The notes under the pieces: generated by a model
Database searches by the model: none
What the model saw: only the letters and a program-made list of their open reading frames with translations
What the model was told of the DNA's origin: nothing
Position numbers and translations under genes: made by a program
Shown: positions 10,703 through 22,477 of the stretch, piece by piece
Layout of the letters: every line of letters starts with the position of its first letter
Numbering within the stretch: the first letter of the stretch is position 1
DNA from: Ecdyonurus torrentis
Taxonomy: Eukaryota > Arthropoda > Insecta > Ephemeroptera > Heptageniidae
Assembly (NCBI GenBank): GCA_949318235.1
Contig: OX439134.1
Coordinates: forward strand, 19,150,556-19,214,555
Length of the DNA: 64,000 bases
Direction of reading: 5' to 3'

Positions 10703-11360
10703 TATATAAGTAGTTCTTATAGTAAACTATATTTAACTTATGTATAAGTATATAAGTGTCGGTGTATTTATACAACTCTAATATTATTTATTTTTACTAC
10801 TTGTATGCCAAGTGCAAGATATATTTAAACTTGTATATAACTTTGACCGCGTAGTAAATTAATGTAAAATTACTTGTAGAACTTGATACGTATACAAAGT
10901 TTTTTACTATAAATTATTTTGTTTGACGATCTTGTAGTTTTTTTTTTAAATATTTGATTTTAATAATAAATTAAAGGGGGTGAATAAACATCATAATTTA
11001 GAATATGGAATTTAATAAGAAAATAGTAGTTATTTTAAGATCAAGATATTTACATGAGTGACAGTTGGAATGTGGTAGAATATTCCAGGTGGCTTTGAAA
11101 AAAAAAAAGGTTTACTACGTCGTATCCTTTGGCATTGTTAAACATTTTTTTTTAAGTCTTTGGTGTTAGCGCATTCACAGCCAAAACGAAGTACGTAATA
11201 AAAACACACCTTCTCTCTGTACATAAAAATGTATAAACAGTACACGCAATTATAGTTTTGATGGGACGCCAAAATATGAGTTGATATTGAGAAAAAACTG
11301 ATATTTCACTATAGAGTTAAAATTATTTACAATGTTTGCTCAATGCTCTAGCTCTCTTAA
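10703..11360. other. No gene seen
   Basis: AT-rich unique sequence with short poly-A and poly-T runs. No splice-bounded exon or recognised repeat. Confidence 0.4.
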
Positions 11361-11687
11361 AGGCATAGACCACATAAAACAACATGTGGTTTTTAATGAA
11401 TAATCACGAAATGGGATCTTCAAAACTGATGACAATTTTTACCAGAATGTTAATGTAGCCCCTCGAGAGAGCGTGAAAATACTGTTAAGTATGGAATTTT
11501 CGTGACTATTCATATTTATGACGTTAGAAATATGCAAAAATTAGTATGAAAATGTTGTGCGGGTTGCATAAATTGAAGTTTTCTGATCACGTCTACGGAG
11601 CTAATTGAGACAAACTAAAGTTATTTATGTAAGTCCCATCAAGTGTTTTTTTATATAAATGCTTATGTTTTTCTCTGGTCTATTCCT
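11361..11687 (+). mobile_element. TTAA-flanked MITE family B, copy 1
   Basis: TTAA at 11357-11360 and 11688-11691. It starts AGGCATAGACCACATAAAAC and ends TCTGGTCTATTCCT, so the terminal inverted repeat is about AGGMATAGACCAS. Internal landmarks are GAGAGAGCGTGAAAATACTG, a TGACGTTA variant of the CRE motif, and GTTGTGCGGGTTGCATAAAT. Confidence 0.92.
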
Positions 11688-11754
11688 TTAAATAGTCAAC
11701 TGTAACTCAATGTTACCTGCTTTACCTGCAGAAAAACATATCTGAATAAATACT

Positions 11755-11960
11755 ATAGTTCGTTATGAAAACTACACACAAATATTGAGCCGGCTTCAAT
11801 ATTTTTCATTTCTTAAAAACTCCTGATCATGACGTCACTACCTGTTTACGACGTTTCTATGTATGTTTTATTATTTTTATTTTTCGTTTAGAACTTAGAC
11901 CTGATAAGAATAAATGAAACTTCACAAAAAAAAAAAATCCATTCTCAACAGCGACTCATT
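11755..11960 (+). mobile_element. Repeat family I, copy 2
   Basis: Contains ACACAAATATTGAGCCGGCT, CCTGATCATGACGTCACTAC, ACGACGTTTCTATG and CTCAACAGCGACTCA. These are shared with 4340-4490 and, in part, 43377-43462. TGACGTCA is at 11830-11837. Confidence 0.6.
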
Positions 11961-11974
11961 TTTATCGGCTCATA

Positions 11975-12275
11975 TTGTTACATATTATAGCATAAATATT
12001 TTATTTTTTGTATAATAACTTAATTATTTATTCACTGTAATAATTTAGCAAGATTTATGCTACAAGAACAAATAACATAATTAATTATATAATAAAATAA
12101 TTATAATAGCTCCATGTCAGCTACATTATTTATAACAACATAGTTTATGCTGTATTGAATAATAATTATGCTGCATAACATAACAAATACGTTAAATTAT
12201 TATTATTTATATCTTTCCAAAATAGCAAAATTTATGCCGTATAATGAAATAAACGCAGCACTGTACGTAATTATT
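11975..12275. mobile_element. Degenerate family E sequence
   Basis: AGCATAAATATT, AACATAGTTTATGCTGTATT and AATTATGCTGCATAACATAA words mark it as E-derived. The ends are not recognisable. Confidence 0.5.
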
Positions 12276-13643
12276 TATTAAAATGTATAAAATAAAATAA
12301 TATGTATCCCTAAAATTTATTTTAAATTAAATACATAAATGTAATGGCTTCTATATAAAATATAATATGACATAATAGGTAAAATGAGATTTGTATAAAA
12401 AAACATTGAAAAAACATTTTTATTCAGTGCAAGGTATCAAAAACAAATTTGTCAAAGATACTTCATATTTTCATCATGAAAGAAACTTTTTGTGTTAGAA
12501 CTTCTTTCAGATACGTAATCTTTTGGAAAGTGATATTTGATTGGTCGCTTCGATTTAGTGGGTAAAAAATTGGCTTGTATCTGTTTGCAAGGAAGGAAAT
12601 GTGCAGGCTATATACTTTGACACATGAAAAATTACACTTAAAAAACATCACATCCGCTACAGATTTTTTATTATTTATTTCTGCAGTATTTTTCCTATTA
12701 ATATACTGCTTATTTTACAAAATGCATGTTAATGTAAAATTTTAGCTAAAATATTTTGGTAGAAAGACAAAAATATGAAATGCTGTCAGGTTATGAAATA
12801 TACCAAAAAAAAAACTAAAACTAGGTTAAAAGTTTGGCATATTACAAATTATAAGACATATTTTTAACAACTCTAGTAGGAAAAAGTTTTTTTTTTTAAT
12901 ATATCAATTTTTATTGATTTAATATAAATAATATATATTACGATATTAATATTAATTATTATTGAAAAGAAATTTTATTTTATGTATGTAAGAATAAGTT
13001 TCAAACAAAAGAAGTAAAAAGCAACGTTTCAATATTTTTGCCACCCACCGCACCCGCTCTCTAACTTGATCTGTATTATCTTAATGGCTATGTTGCTAAA
13101 TTGACTATTTTTACATAATATATCTAATGCTTTGTAACTTATTTTTGAGCGTTTGGTACAGTGGATCTTTAGCTTTTCATATGAATACATTAATTTTCAA
13201 AAAAAAAAAAAAAAAAAAAAAAATCGAACTCTTTTTTTCAATATATCGGGATGAATAATAATAATAAAAAATATAAATATCATATCGATATCTAAAACAT
13301 TTGTATAAATTGACTTGGTGGTCAACCATAGTAAAATCTATAAAATAAACTATTCCAAAACATGCCGTCCTCAAAACACAATTTAAATTTCATTCGTTGA
13401 TATACATAAACAAGAACATAATCGAGCACAATAGTGTGTACTATATATAGTAACTCTAATTGTTAACCCCAATGACCAATATCAGTTACATTTGATTGTT
13501 GATGTGATTGATATTATTGACAACATAATAATATGGACTCACATCAGATGAAATGTTTATATGTGGTTATGTTACATATACCTAATAACATACCCATATA
13601 TTTTTTTAACTGCTTTCAAAGGAAATAAGAAATTAAGTACACA
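12276..13643. other. No gene seen
   Basis: AT-rich, with an A run at 13199-13223. A 62-codon minus frame at 12463-12651 has ordinary amino-acid variety but no splice signals, homologue or codon bias that I can point to. A C-rich patch at 13040-13062 is unexplained. Confidence 0.4.
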
Positions 13644-13850
13644 CTAAAAAGAAATGTCTACTGACAACGCACAAATGTTTGTAAAGTACCTATACGAAAT
13701 AATTTAATTGTACGTCAAAACACAAGTATAATTTCACTAAATATTCAATCTTGTAGAGGCTAGTGTCGATGAAAGTATGATGTACAAGTACAAATGATGC
13801 ATGATTTTTCCGTAAATATTGCAGCATGGTGTATAGACAGTATCCATGCA

Positions 13851-13852
<2 letters not shown>

Positions 13853-13885
<33 letters not shown>

Positions 13886-14525
13886 CATATTGTGTTATTG
13901 TAAGGTAAGGACTTTTCAATTAAGGGAAAAGCAGACACGGGCCGGTCACGGTCTAAGTACACAGCCCGGCATTCACCATGACAGCCTAGAGAAACCATGG
14001 AAACATCTAGGCAGGTTGGTCGGTGCAATCACATCAATCATGCACCTCCCGAATACTGTGCGTCGTCATGGAATGCATGTAAACATGCATCGTGCAACGT
14101 GTTGTGCTCTCACACTTCACGTACGCACCAAGCAGTGGCTCGAACCTATAGGATGTATGCGGATGACGTCATATTTATTGCGCTTTGAGGCCATACTGGA
14201 GTACTGTATAACATTGCTCAGCATAGGACAAACTTCATTTAAGCCAATTTTCTTTGGGATATCGTTTAATTTTTTGTTATTGTTATTTTTCTCACATACT
14301 TGAGCTACTAATTCAACACATTTACAACATCCAAGCTCTCAAAAATATTGCATAGTGTTTTTAAACTGGCAAAATGATTTTTTTTCCTATGTCACCCATG
14401 TTATTGAGTTATCCAATATGGCGGCGACTTTAACATAAATGCATAGACCCTATACTCGGTGAGGAGTACTCTTGTACAGAGTTACGAGTCAGCTGCCTTT
14501 ACCACTCAGCCATACCAGCTCGGTT
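13853..14525 (-). mobile_element. tRNA-derived SINE, itself split by a G element
   Basis: On the minus strand it begins near 14525 with GAGCTGGTATGGCTGAGTGG, followed by TAAAGGCAGC, an RNA polymerase III A-box-like start of a class II (Ser/Leu-type) tRNA. The B box GGTTCGAGCC lies at 14136-14145, on the far side of the G insertion. The body continues with AAGTGTGAGAGCACAACACG and CCATGGTTTCTCTAGGC. It ends in a 30-base A tail (T run 13853-13883 on the plus strand). No protein is encoded; the 169- and 63-codon frames are shadows. Confidence 0.85.
14147..14454 (+). mobile_element. MITE family G, copy 1
   Basis: Ends TATAGGATGTATGCGGATGA and GCATAGACCCTATA. It shares AACATTGCTCAGCATAGGAC and TATTGCATAGTGTTTTTAAA with the copy at 27385. 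TGACGTCA is at 14164-14171. It sits inside the SINE, exactly at its B-box junction. Confidence 0.88.
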
Positions 14526-14730
14526 ATAGTTATTGTAATATAGCTATTATAGCTATTGGTAGTATGTAAACATTTTAAATACTTAATCTGTCGTTTTCAA
14601 TTTTTTATAATTTTACGTACTCTCTCTGCATTAGAGTTTGATGTATAAGCATGAATGTTTAGAGACAATGTTTAGAGTTAGGGAGTTTTAAAGTTTACTA
14701 GCCACTATTACTTTGTATTCTTTTTTAGAG

Positions 14731-15591
14731 CTATATAGTAAAATGCATAAACAATTTTGTGTTTGTATAATATATTTGTATGTTATTTTTATAATGGGGC
14801 AAGTCATAGGACATAATAAAATATTTAATCATTTAATGGCAACAAAATCCTTGAGATATCAGATCTCTATCCTTAAATGTTCAATATCATACTAATATAC
14901 TCTAAAGTAGGGCTAAATCCATGTTACACATAATCCACAAAATTACGTCATATATATTTTTTTTTAATAAAAGACGTGTAGCAAATACTAATAAAAAGTG
15001 CACTTTATTTTTCGTTCAGCATAAGTTACAAAAATAGTTTTTACGTCTCAGATAAAACGCGTTAAAAGTTTTTAATTTGACACTAAGGATTTGAAAGTGC
15101 CATATTACTTCATCCCATTACTGAACTTTTTTGTTCTATATATTGTGGATTTCGCTCCTTTTTTTTAAATTAAATTTTTGAACATAAAAATCTGAATCGT
15201 GAATCATTTTTTTGGAACATCAAAGTCCAGAGGGATTACTTTGCAACTTTTTACCGTGCGTTGTTATTATTTGTGTAATTTTTTTTGTGTGTGTTTTTGC
15301 ACTGAAAAAACACTTTCAGTTCTCCTTGAACTAAAAAAATCCCGCAATGATGAACCACGAGATGGAACTATTACAAATATACACATGATTATTATTGCGT
15401 GTTACAATTTTTATTGTATAGACCTGGAATTGATGACGTCATGAATTGCAAAAGTTGCCTACTTTACAGTTTTTTTAACCCCAGTTTGTGAAAGTACAGA
15501 AGGGTTGAGAGACATAATATGTAAATGAATGATTGTCTAATGAATGTCACATTTTTCTTTAACTTTTTGAGGCCAGTCTTTTTAGTTCTTT
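14731..15591. other. No gene seen
   Basis: AT-rich sequence with one TGACGTCA at 15434-15441. The 81-codon frame at 15199-15444 shows no recognisable domain. Confidence 0.4.
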
Positions 15592-15814
15592 AGTATACTC
15601 TAATGTTTACGGAGATCTTATGTATCTTTTGTATACACATCATACTTATATCAACACTAGCCTCTACAAGATTAAATATTTAGTAAAAAAAAAAAAAAAA
15701 AACAAAAAAAAACAAAAAAAAAACAACTTATTTTGTATAGGTACTCTTCTAAACATTTGAAAGTTGTGAGAGATTTTGTGCGTTGTGAGAGTAAACATCT
15801 GTTTTGTGAGTGTA
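15592..15814 (+). mobile_element. MITE family C, partial copy
   Basis: Carries GTATACTCTAATGTTTACGG, ACACTAGCCTCTACAAGATT and GAGTAAACATCTGTTTTGTG. An A-rich stretch (15685-15723) has expanded within it. The left third of the family is missing. Confidence 0.8.
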
Positions 15815-15927
15815 GTTTTATTTAATTTATAAGGTCAAGTCAGTAATATTATTAAATATATTTACAATGGTTTATTGTTATAGTACGTGGAAAAAATATC
15901 TAAACAAACAAATAAATTGGAATCGCG

Positions 15928-15930
<3 letters not shown>

Positions 15931-15983
<53 letters not shown>
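15931..15983. repeat. (GA)n microsatellite
   Basis: About 26 GA units. Confidence 0.97.
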
Positions 15984-15987
<4 letters not shown>

Positions 15988-16480
15988 TCCACGTATTTCA
16001 AGTACTTTACGCGTAAACCAATGCTTATGACAGTTGTGTTTCCACAATTTTTTTCATTCTGTTAACCCCGACGATACATAATGCTTACCAGAAAAAAAAT
16101 TATTTCCAATACATTAAACTATGACATATTATTAGTAACAAAAATATGACTTACATTTAGCTTTTGTATTACAAAATATATAATTTGTTATAATCGTAAA
16201 TTGAACAATACTTTAGTGACATTATTTAATGTAAAATAATATTTTGTGCCATCATTTTTTGGCAATATTTTATATACAAAGTATAAGCGAGCTGTTTATG
16301 AGTTTTTTTTCTATTTTGTTAGACATTTTTAAATTATTTTACGTATTTTTCAAGTTACATGCTATAATAATAATAAATATCATACATTACATGAAACGTA
16401 ACTCATAATATACATTTGTAATCTTAAAATTTATAGGAATATTTATATACGTAACGTAATTTATCTTTTAAATCATGTAC

Positions 16481-17046
16481 ATGAAAAGAATAAATTACGT
16501 ACTTTATGCTGTATTTATGTGATAATTGATGCTAAATTGAAACAACATAAATTATTGTGCTGTACAACGTAATATTTATGCTATATAACATTTATTAATT
16601 ATGCAGTATGTAGCATAAATTATGCTAAAAAATATTGAAAAATTTGTGCTAAAAAAGAGCTAACATATTTTTTTTCTTGCCACATTGATGTTATCATGCT
16701 ACACCAATCCCAGTCCCAGTCAAGACATTGTCTTATCGACAGGTAAGTACTTTCCAATTAATGAAAAAGTACACAGCCCGGCATTCACCATGACAGCCTA
16801 GAGAAACCGTGGAAACGTCTAGGCAGACTGGTCGGTGCAATCACATCGATCATGTACCTCCCGAATGCTGTGCGTCGTCATGTAAACATGCATCGTGCAA
16901 CGTGTTGTGCTCTCACACTTCACGTAGGCACCCAGCAGTGACTCGAACCTATACTCGAACCCCAACGAGTACACAGTTACAAGTCAGCTACCTTCACCAC
17001 TCGGTCATACCAGCTCGTATATATTACGTAGATACTTTTGTCCATG
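16481..17046 (+). mobile_element. MITE family E copy split by a SINE
   Basis: Left part 16481-16666 (AAGAATAAATTACGTACTTT to GAGCTAACATAT). The right end resumes at 17018 with TATATATTACGTAGATACTT and TTGTCCATGTG. In whole copies these two parts are contiguous. Confidence 0.8.
16667..17017 (-). mobile_element. tRNA-derived SINE, near-complete copy
   Basis: Minus strand: 5' end CGAGCTGGTATGACCGAGTG followed by GTGAAGG (A-box-like), then GGTTCGAGTCACTGC (B box). The body has AAGTGTGAGAGCACAACACG. The 3' part holds CCTGTCTCG-like CTGTCGATAAGACAATGTC and TGACTGGGACTGGGATTGG, ending GGCAAGAAAAAAAA. At about 350 bp this is the best-preserved copy here. It inserted into an E element. Confidence 0.88.
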
Positions 17047-17321
17047 TGTATGCTTTGATAATTCTGCATATATTTATGTTTATACTGCAAAAATATATAT
17101 GTCAAAATAATTAACAATAATCCAAAATCTCTATTTACATAAAAATATATTTAAAAAGTATAATAAATATTGCTGACAATAAAAAATAAAATCAGATCAA
17201 TAACAAATTTGAATAATTCATACAGTAAATGAATTATAATATTACATTTTATTTATATCAAATGATTACCATAAGCCGCACAATATTTTATATTATAATA
17301 AAGTTATAACAATTGTCCGAG

Positions 17322-17478
<157 letters not shown>

Positions 17479-17853
17479 TGTACAGTAAAATAGTTTGTAT
17501 ATGTTTTTGTTATCATCACAAATGCAAATTAACTTTTCGATGTCATGTATTTAAATTGCTACTTTCTATCATTTTGTTGCTCTGTTATATGAATACAATA
17601 CTTGTTAAATATATATAGAATTGTTTTTTTATATATATATTTTATACCACACACTTCTGTATTTAAATGTTTATATTATAGGTGTAAAAAATAGCTGACA
17701 TAATATACAGAGTGTGGCATAATTGAGCGTTTAACTTTTGCTGTTATTTTTGTATTGCAAATATTTTAATATAAATTCCAAATTTAACATGCTTATAGTT
17801 AAGGGTTGTTAAAATTAGATGTGGTTGCTAAATGTTTTCAAAACTTTGTTTAA

Positions 17854-18191
17854 AGAGGAAGTTCAGGGGTTAAAACATGGCTTCTTCAATGTTAGATAAT
17901 GAGAAGAATTGTTCATAAACTCACATGTGATCACTTAAAACCCTACCATTGCCCCATGGTAGCCCCTTAAACATGCGCTCATCCTGCGAGATATGCGACT
18001 CACTACAAAATTTTCTATAGTAAATCCGTAACTATGGCGTAAAAGATACGGGACGGGTTGCATATCTCGCAAGATGATCACGAGTTTGCGGGACTACGGA
18101 AGGGCTTTGGGTTATCATATGTGAGTTTATGAACAGTTCTTCTCATTATCTAACATTGAAGAAGGCATGTTGTAACCCCTTAATTTTCTCT
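17854..18191. mobile_element. TTAA-flanked palindromic MITE
   Basis: TTAA at 17850-17853 and 18192-18195. Ends AGAGGAAGTTCAGGGG and CCCCTTAATTTTCTCT. Long arms include TTCAATGTTAGATAATGAGA, with the mirror image near 18140-18160. The centre has GCGAGATATGCGACTC and TATCTCGCAAGATGATCACG. Confidence 0.88.
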
Positions 18192-18419
18192 TTAAGGTCT
18201 CTTTTAAGGGTCCCAAATAATAATATTAATATTTTTGTAATTATTTTTAATAACGTTTTTATAGTTCATGCACTTGGATTTAAATAAATAAACATAATTT
18301 ATGCTTTATTGATATGTCATATTACGTTGCTATTTTTCAATTAAATATAAATATTTGACTGTATATTATAACATATACACAACAGAATGTTTGTTAAATG
18401 ATGTTTACCCATTGAAGTG

Positions 18420-18558
18420 GCCGGCCCGTGAGTGCTTTATACCATTAATTGGAAAGTCCTTACCTGTCGATAAGACAATGATTTGACTGGGATTTAGATT
18501 GGCATAGCACAATATCGCAAGCAAAAAATAAATGAAAAAATGAAAAAATAAAAATGTG
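18420..18558 (+). mobile_element. SINE 3' fragment
   Basis: Contains ATTGGAAAGTCCTTACCTGT, CGATAAGACAATG and TGACTGGGATTTAGATTGGC, followed by an A-rich tail (CAAGCAAAAAATAAATG). The tRNA head is missing: 5' truncated. Confidence 0.8.
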
Positions 18559-19155
18559 AACGAACTACACTCTGCAAATTTCACTCAAAATAAACAATAT
18601 ACTTTTGACGCTTTTAAGAGTTGTAACAGGAGAACTAGATGGGTATAAATTTGGAATTCGTAAAGTGTATAGATATGTCATTTTTAACAAACTTTTTAAA
18701 TTGTAGTTCGTTCACTTCGACAGGTAAGTATCGAGTATAACAATATAACATAATTACAAAATACTTCTAAACAAGTTTTTTTAAAAAAAAATAATTAAAA
18801 AAAAAAATGGTATGATAATATGGACTGCTTGAAATTAACAAACTATTTAAAATAAATTTAAACATTCTAATAAAAATCGTTATAGCATAAATCATAAAAT
18901 ACGTTAAAACAATAAAAAAAAAAAAGCATTCATTGCATTAAGTACTCCATTAGAAGTCTCAGTTGAACTGTTTAGGAGGCAAGCAAAATATATCTGTCAG
19001 ATTTTGCAATATTTTCATCAAAATTAAATTGATTTGAGAACTTTAATATTTGTTGAGGACTTTAATCGAATTATTTTTATTGATTAGTGGGGAAAAAAAA
19101 CTTCATATATTTCATATCGACTAACAAGTGGATAAACCACATTTTAATCAGCAAA

Positions 19156-19291
<136 letters not shown>

Positions 19292-19729
19292 GATATAACG
19301 TTTTCGATTTGAAAGCTTTTTTAAATACAATTTTTTCTTTTCATTTCACATTAACTCTTTTTATAGAAATTAAAAAAAAAATTTAATCTATTATATTAAT
19401 ATATTTATTTTTTATTCACCCATGGTATTTTTTTTTTATTATTTTTTTTTACGTATTATAGAGCAAGATTAATAAAAAATAACGTAAAGCTGAATAGAAG
19501 GTAATTAAAAATTCAACTAAAAGTTGTAAAGGCATACGGACAAAAATGAATACGTACAGTAACTAATAATAAAGCTATATACAGCTTATTTTCAACACAA
19601 TTTGTTCAATGCAGTTTATTGTATGCAATACTGAATAGTAACTATATGTCAAATAGCACGAATATTATGTTTTACTACATAATTATTTATATACTTCTAA
19701 TTTAGCAACATTCATGTTAATAATAATTA

Positions 19730-20061
19730 TAATAATATTGATTTATTGAGCAAGAAAATTTTACAGACAATATACAGTTAAGTCGCAAAACATTGAAATT
19801 GCTCAAAAGGATAACTAAAAAGGCAAAGCCCATCAAGTTAGTTATCCATGAAAGTAAAATAAAAAAAAAGGTAAAAATACAACAAATTAGACATTATACA
19901 TGTTTTTGAAACAAAACTGCTGACATATCTTTAATGTTACAATTTAATTTATTATATAAACCAACGCTTCTAGGAAAAAACGAATCATTGTAATAGTTGA
20001 CATTGATTCTAGGTACAATAGACTCAGTAGAGTCGCTATTTCGCAATCTGGTGGATTTAGA
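19730..20061 (-). mobile_element. 5'-truncated non-LTR retrotransposon fragment
   Basis: The whole insert within the E copy. From its 5' edge on the minus strand it holds a short coding remnant, then a 3' UTR with AACTTGATGGGCTTTGCC and CTTGCTCAATAAATC, then an ATT-rich tail. Truncation at the 5' end is typical of target-primed reverse transcription. Confidence 0.7.
19894..20061 (-). pseudogene. Reverse transcriptase C-terminal remnant
   Basis: A 55-codon frame ends with TAA at 19896-19894. It contains SDSTESIVPRINVNYYNDSF followed by FPRSVGLYNKLNCNI and ends KHV. The SFFPR followed about four residues later by YN and an LN is the usual tail of CR1/Jockey-type RT proteins (SFFPR..R.WN.LP). 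It has no start codon and is only the last part of an ORF of about 900 residues. The exact clade is not decidable from this length. Confidence 0.65.
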
Positions 20062-20680
20062 TCTAATACAGCATAAATTACGTAATTAATTATTTCCATG
20101 CATTTTTTTTTTTTTTTTTTTTTTTTGCACAGAAAAATGAATGATCTAAAAATTAGGTGGGAAACCTTGCAATAATTATAATAGTGATTTTTTAAAAATT
20201 TCACCAATAAAGCGCTTTTTTAATTTTAATAATTTTTTCCCCGTATCTGACAGTCACGCGTTCTAAAATTTTCATACTATTGACTTTCAAATAACACCAA
20301 AAAAGTAACAGGTCAATAATTTAACTTCAGAAGTACAAGATATTATGTTTATAAGCTTTAATTAAAAACACACACCGTTTATAGTAAATATTTCCTGTAT
20401 AACAAAACATTTAATTATGTTGCGTATATAAAAACATACATTAGTGTACATTTTGGTTATTTAAATTTCATGTTATAAGTACATATGAACTTGTTAAACC
20501 TTGGATAATTATTAATTACGGAGATAATATGAAAATAAAATATTCCAGAGCAATTAATGAGTGATATTAACTGTTAATAATATAGCATGCATGTACAGTA
20601 CGAAACATATGGAAATCAATATTTACTTTTTTTTTACTTCATTTTTTTTATATATATTGCAGCATAATATACGTGGTTAA

Positions 20681-20899
20681 GGGTTCTATATAGATGGTTT
20701 ATATCTCAAAATCTAAAAAGAAAGCTTCGAAACTTTGTGATGCTATTTGAAATTTAATAGTAACAGCTACCTATGACAAAATTTTTCAAAACCCGTGACC
20801 ATCAGATAAAAGATAAAATAATTATTAAAATTAACATGGACTCTTATGGGACTAACACTTCAAAAAAATCACAATTTAAAATCTAGCATGGTGATCCCC

Positions 20900-20934
<35 letters not shown>

Positions 20935-21034
20935 TTCTAAAGATACCATATCCTAATGTATTACTGTGCAAAATTTCAGACTTTTCCTGCTTTGCAATTT
21001 TTTATTCAAATTCCGCAGTATCTGATTTCCCGCC
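20681..21034 (-). mobile_element. TTAA-flanked MITE family F, copy 2
   Basis: TTAA at 20677-20680 and 21035-21038. It ends CTGATTTCCCGCC and includes AGCATGGTGATCCCCC and TAGATGGTTTATATCTCAAA. A T run of about 30 bases (20905-20930) has expanded within it. Confidence 0.85.
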
Positions 21035-21330
21035 TTAATAAGTATCATTAACAGTACAGTACATAGTACATGTAAATCAATATTTACTTTTATTTTTAAT
21101 ATTTACTTTATTTTTTTATACAATTAATGCAGTATAATAAGCATGGTTTAACACTTCATTGGTTAAGCTCTAAAAATATATAATTATAAAAAAATAAAAA
21201 TAAAAATAAAAAAAGCTTGCATGCGTACAGTATTGTACGTACACATGATTTTGATATAAAATATTTTATCCAATAAAAACTGCAATAACTTTTCAATATT
21301 ATGAGAAAGATACAAGGTTAATTTAACAGT

Positions 21331-21333
<3 letters not shown>

Positions 21334-21367
<34 letters not shown>
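21334..21367. repeat. (AT)n microsatellite
   Basis: 17 AT units. Confidence 0.95.
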
Positions 21368-21369
<2 letters not shown>

Positions 21370-21414
21370 TTATACGATCATTTGTACACACAGAATTGCA
21401 ATATTAAAATTATG

Positions 21415-21596
21415 CACGTAAATATTAAATTATGTTCTGTATATATTTATAGCATAAATGATGATAAATTAGAACAACATAAAATTTATGTTTTGTGACA
21501 TAATTATTATGTTGTATAGCATAAATTATGCTGTGTTGAACAAATTGTGCTGAAAATGAGATAGCATAATTATTATGTATTTTTTGTCCGTGTGTT
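21415..21596 (+). mobile_element. MITE family E copy
   Basis: GCATAAATGATGATAAATTA, GTATAGCATAAATTATGCTG and ATAATTATTATGTATTTTTT before GTCCGTGTG identify it. Confidence 0.75.
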
Positions 21597-21635
21597 AAAG
21601 AAACGCTGGTGAGCTTCTGTATTATTGCCTTATCT

Positions 21636-22163
21636 TAAAAACGTTCCCTTCATGATGTAGTTTAAATTTTCACCGCAACAATCAACATGTAAAAAGTAAG
21701 TGGCGCTCCGATCTGGGGGAAATTTTTAAAATTTCCCCCAGATTGCAGCGCCACTTTTATATGTAATTTTGTATTCTTGCATTGTTGCGTCGAAAATTTG
21801 AATTACATCATTAAGGGAGTAGAGGACCGACGTCGGCCATTAGACTCCAACTTTTCTCGTCAAAAAAATCTGAAATTTTGCACAATGATACTTCAGCTTA
21901 ATACAATTTCAAATATATAAAAATTTTGGCGGGTCACCGTGCAAATTAATTTTATATGATTTTTTGAAATATTAAGCCCATAAGACCCAATGTTAATTTC
22001 AATATTTTTTTTCTTTTTTTTCGGGACGGTCAAACATCATGAAATTTTTATCACGGCTAGGTGTGACCCTTAGCTACAAAATGACACCAAATTTAGAACC
22101 AAAACACTTCTAGTTTTTGAGATATAAGGTCGGCACCCTACTCCCTTAAGGGAACGTTTTTTT
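21636..22163. mobile_element. Palindromic element K carrying an F copy
   Basis: The left arm AAAACGTTCCCTTCATGATG pairs with the distal right end at 22146-22163 once the F copy is removed. The central hairpin at 21691-21757 (AGTGGCGCTCCGATCTGGGG, complement CCCCCAGATTGCAGCGCCAC) has only a few unpaired bases. Confidence 0.75.
21815..22145 (+). mobile_element. TTAA-flanked MITE family F, copy 3
   Basis: Perfect TTAA at 21811-21814 and 22146-22149, and perfect ends GGGAGTAG and CTACTCCC. Shared F landmarks are GGCGGGTCACCGTGC and TTTTTATCACGGCTAG. It is clearly diverged from the other copies, so it may be a separate subfamily. Confidence 0.85.
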
Positions 22164-22313
22164 CAACAAGAGCTTCCAATCCTGTTTATATATCCGTGGT
22201 TATTATTTGTTTTGCTATGTAAATAACGTTGCACGAATTGTTGTGAAAATATAGTTCCTTATTTGACTAATGGCTGCACCAAGTCAGTTACCCATACAGT
22301 ACTATCATTAATG

Positions 22314-22477
22314 TTTTATAGTATAACTGATGCTAAAAGCTGCGTTCATAATTATGTTATGCAACGTAATATTTTTCCTTTAAAATATAGCATAAATTAT
22401 GTTGTTTGTTATAATTAAACATTACTAAATTAGCTTTTTATTGTTTATTTTTTTAATATTATTATTTTTTGTCCTTG
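22314..22477. mobile_element. Degenerate family E copy
   Basis: AACTGATGCTAAAAGCTGCG, TATGTTATGCAACGTAATAT and ATATAGCATAAATTATGTTG are E words. The ends are eroded. Confidence 0.5.

Larger units (their letters stand above)
13644..14730 (-). mobile_element. MITE family C copy split by a SINE
   Basis: The left part (13644-13852) carries the C landmarks CTTGTAGAGGCTAGTGTCGATG and GACAGTATCCATGCAC. The right part resumes with TATTGGTAGTATGTAAACAT near 14555 and ends at CTTTGTATTCT. Unbroken copies run continuously across this junction, so the SINE inserted later. (The first landmark is one stretch of 22 bases quoted in two halves elsewhere: CTTGTAGAGG, CTAGTGTCGATG.). Confidence 0.85.
19534..20100 (-). 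mobile_element. MITE family E copy split by a retrotransposon tail
   Basis: The left part (ACGGACAAAAATGAATACG to CATTCATGTTAATAAT) and the right part (TAATACAGCATAAATTACGT to ATTATTTCCATG) are contiguous in intact copies. The insert has TAAT at both junctions, a possible target duplication. Confidence 0.75.

Noticed and set aside
12463..12651. 62-codon minus frame with ordinary composition
   Set aside because: No start context, splice sites, homologous motif or codon bias that I can point to; could be revisited with RNA data.
13794..14303. 169-codon plus frame
   Set aside because: Runs through a poly-T tail, the antisense of a SINE and a G element; composite artefact.
13853..14525. Functional tRNA gene
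   Set aside because: A and B boxes are present but the sequence continues into a SINE body with an A tail and is interrupted; several copies occur here.
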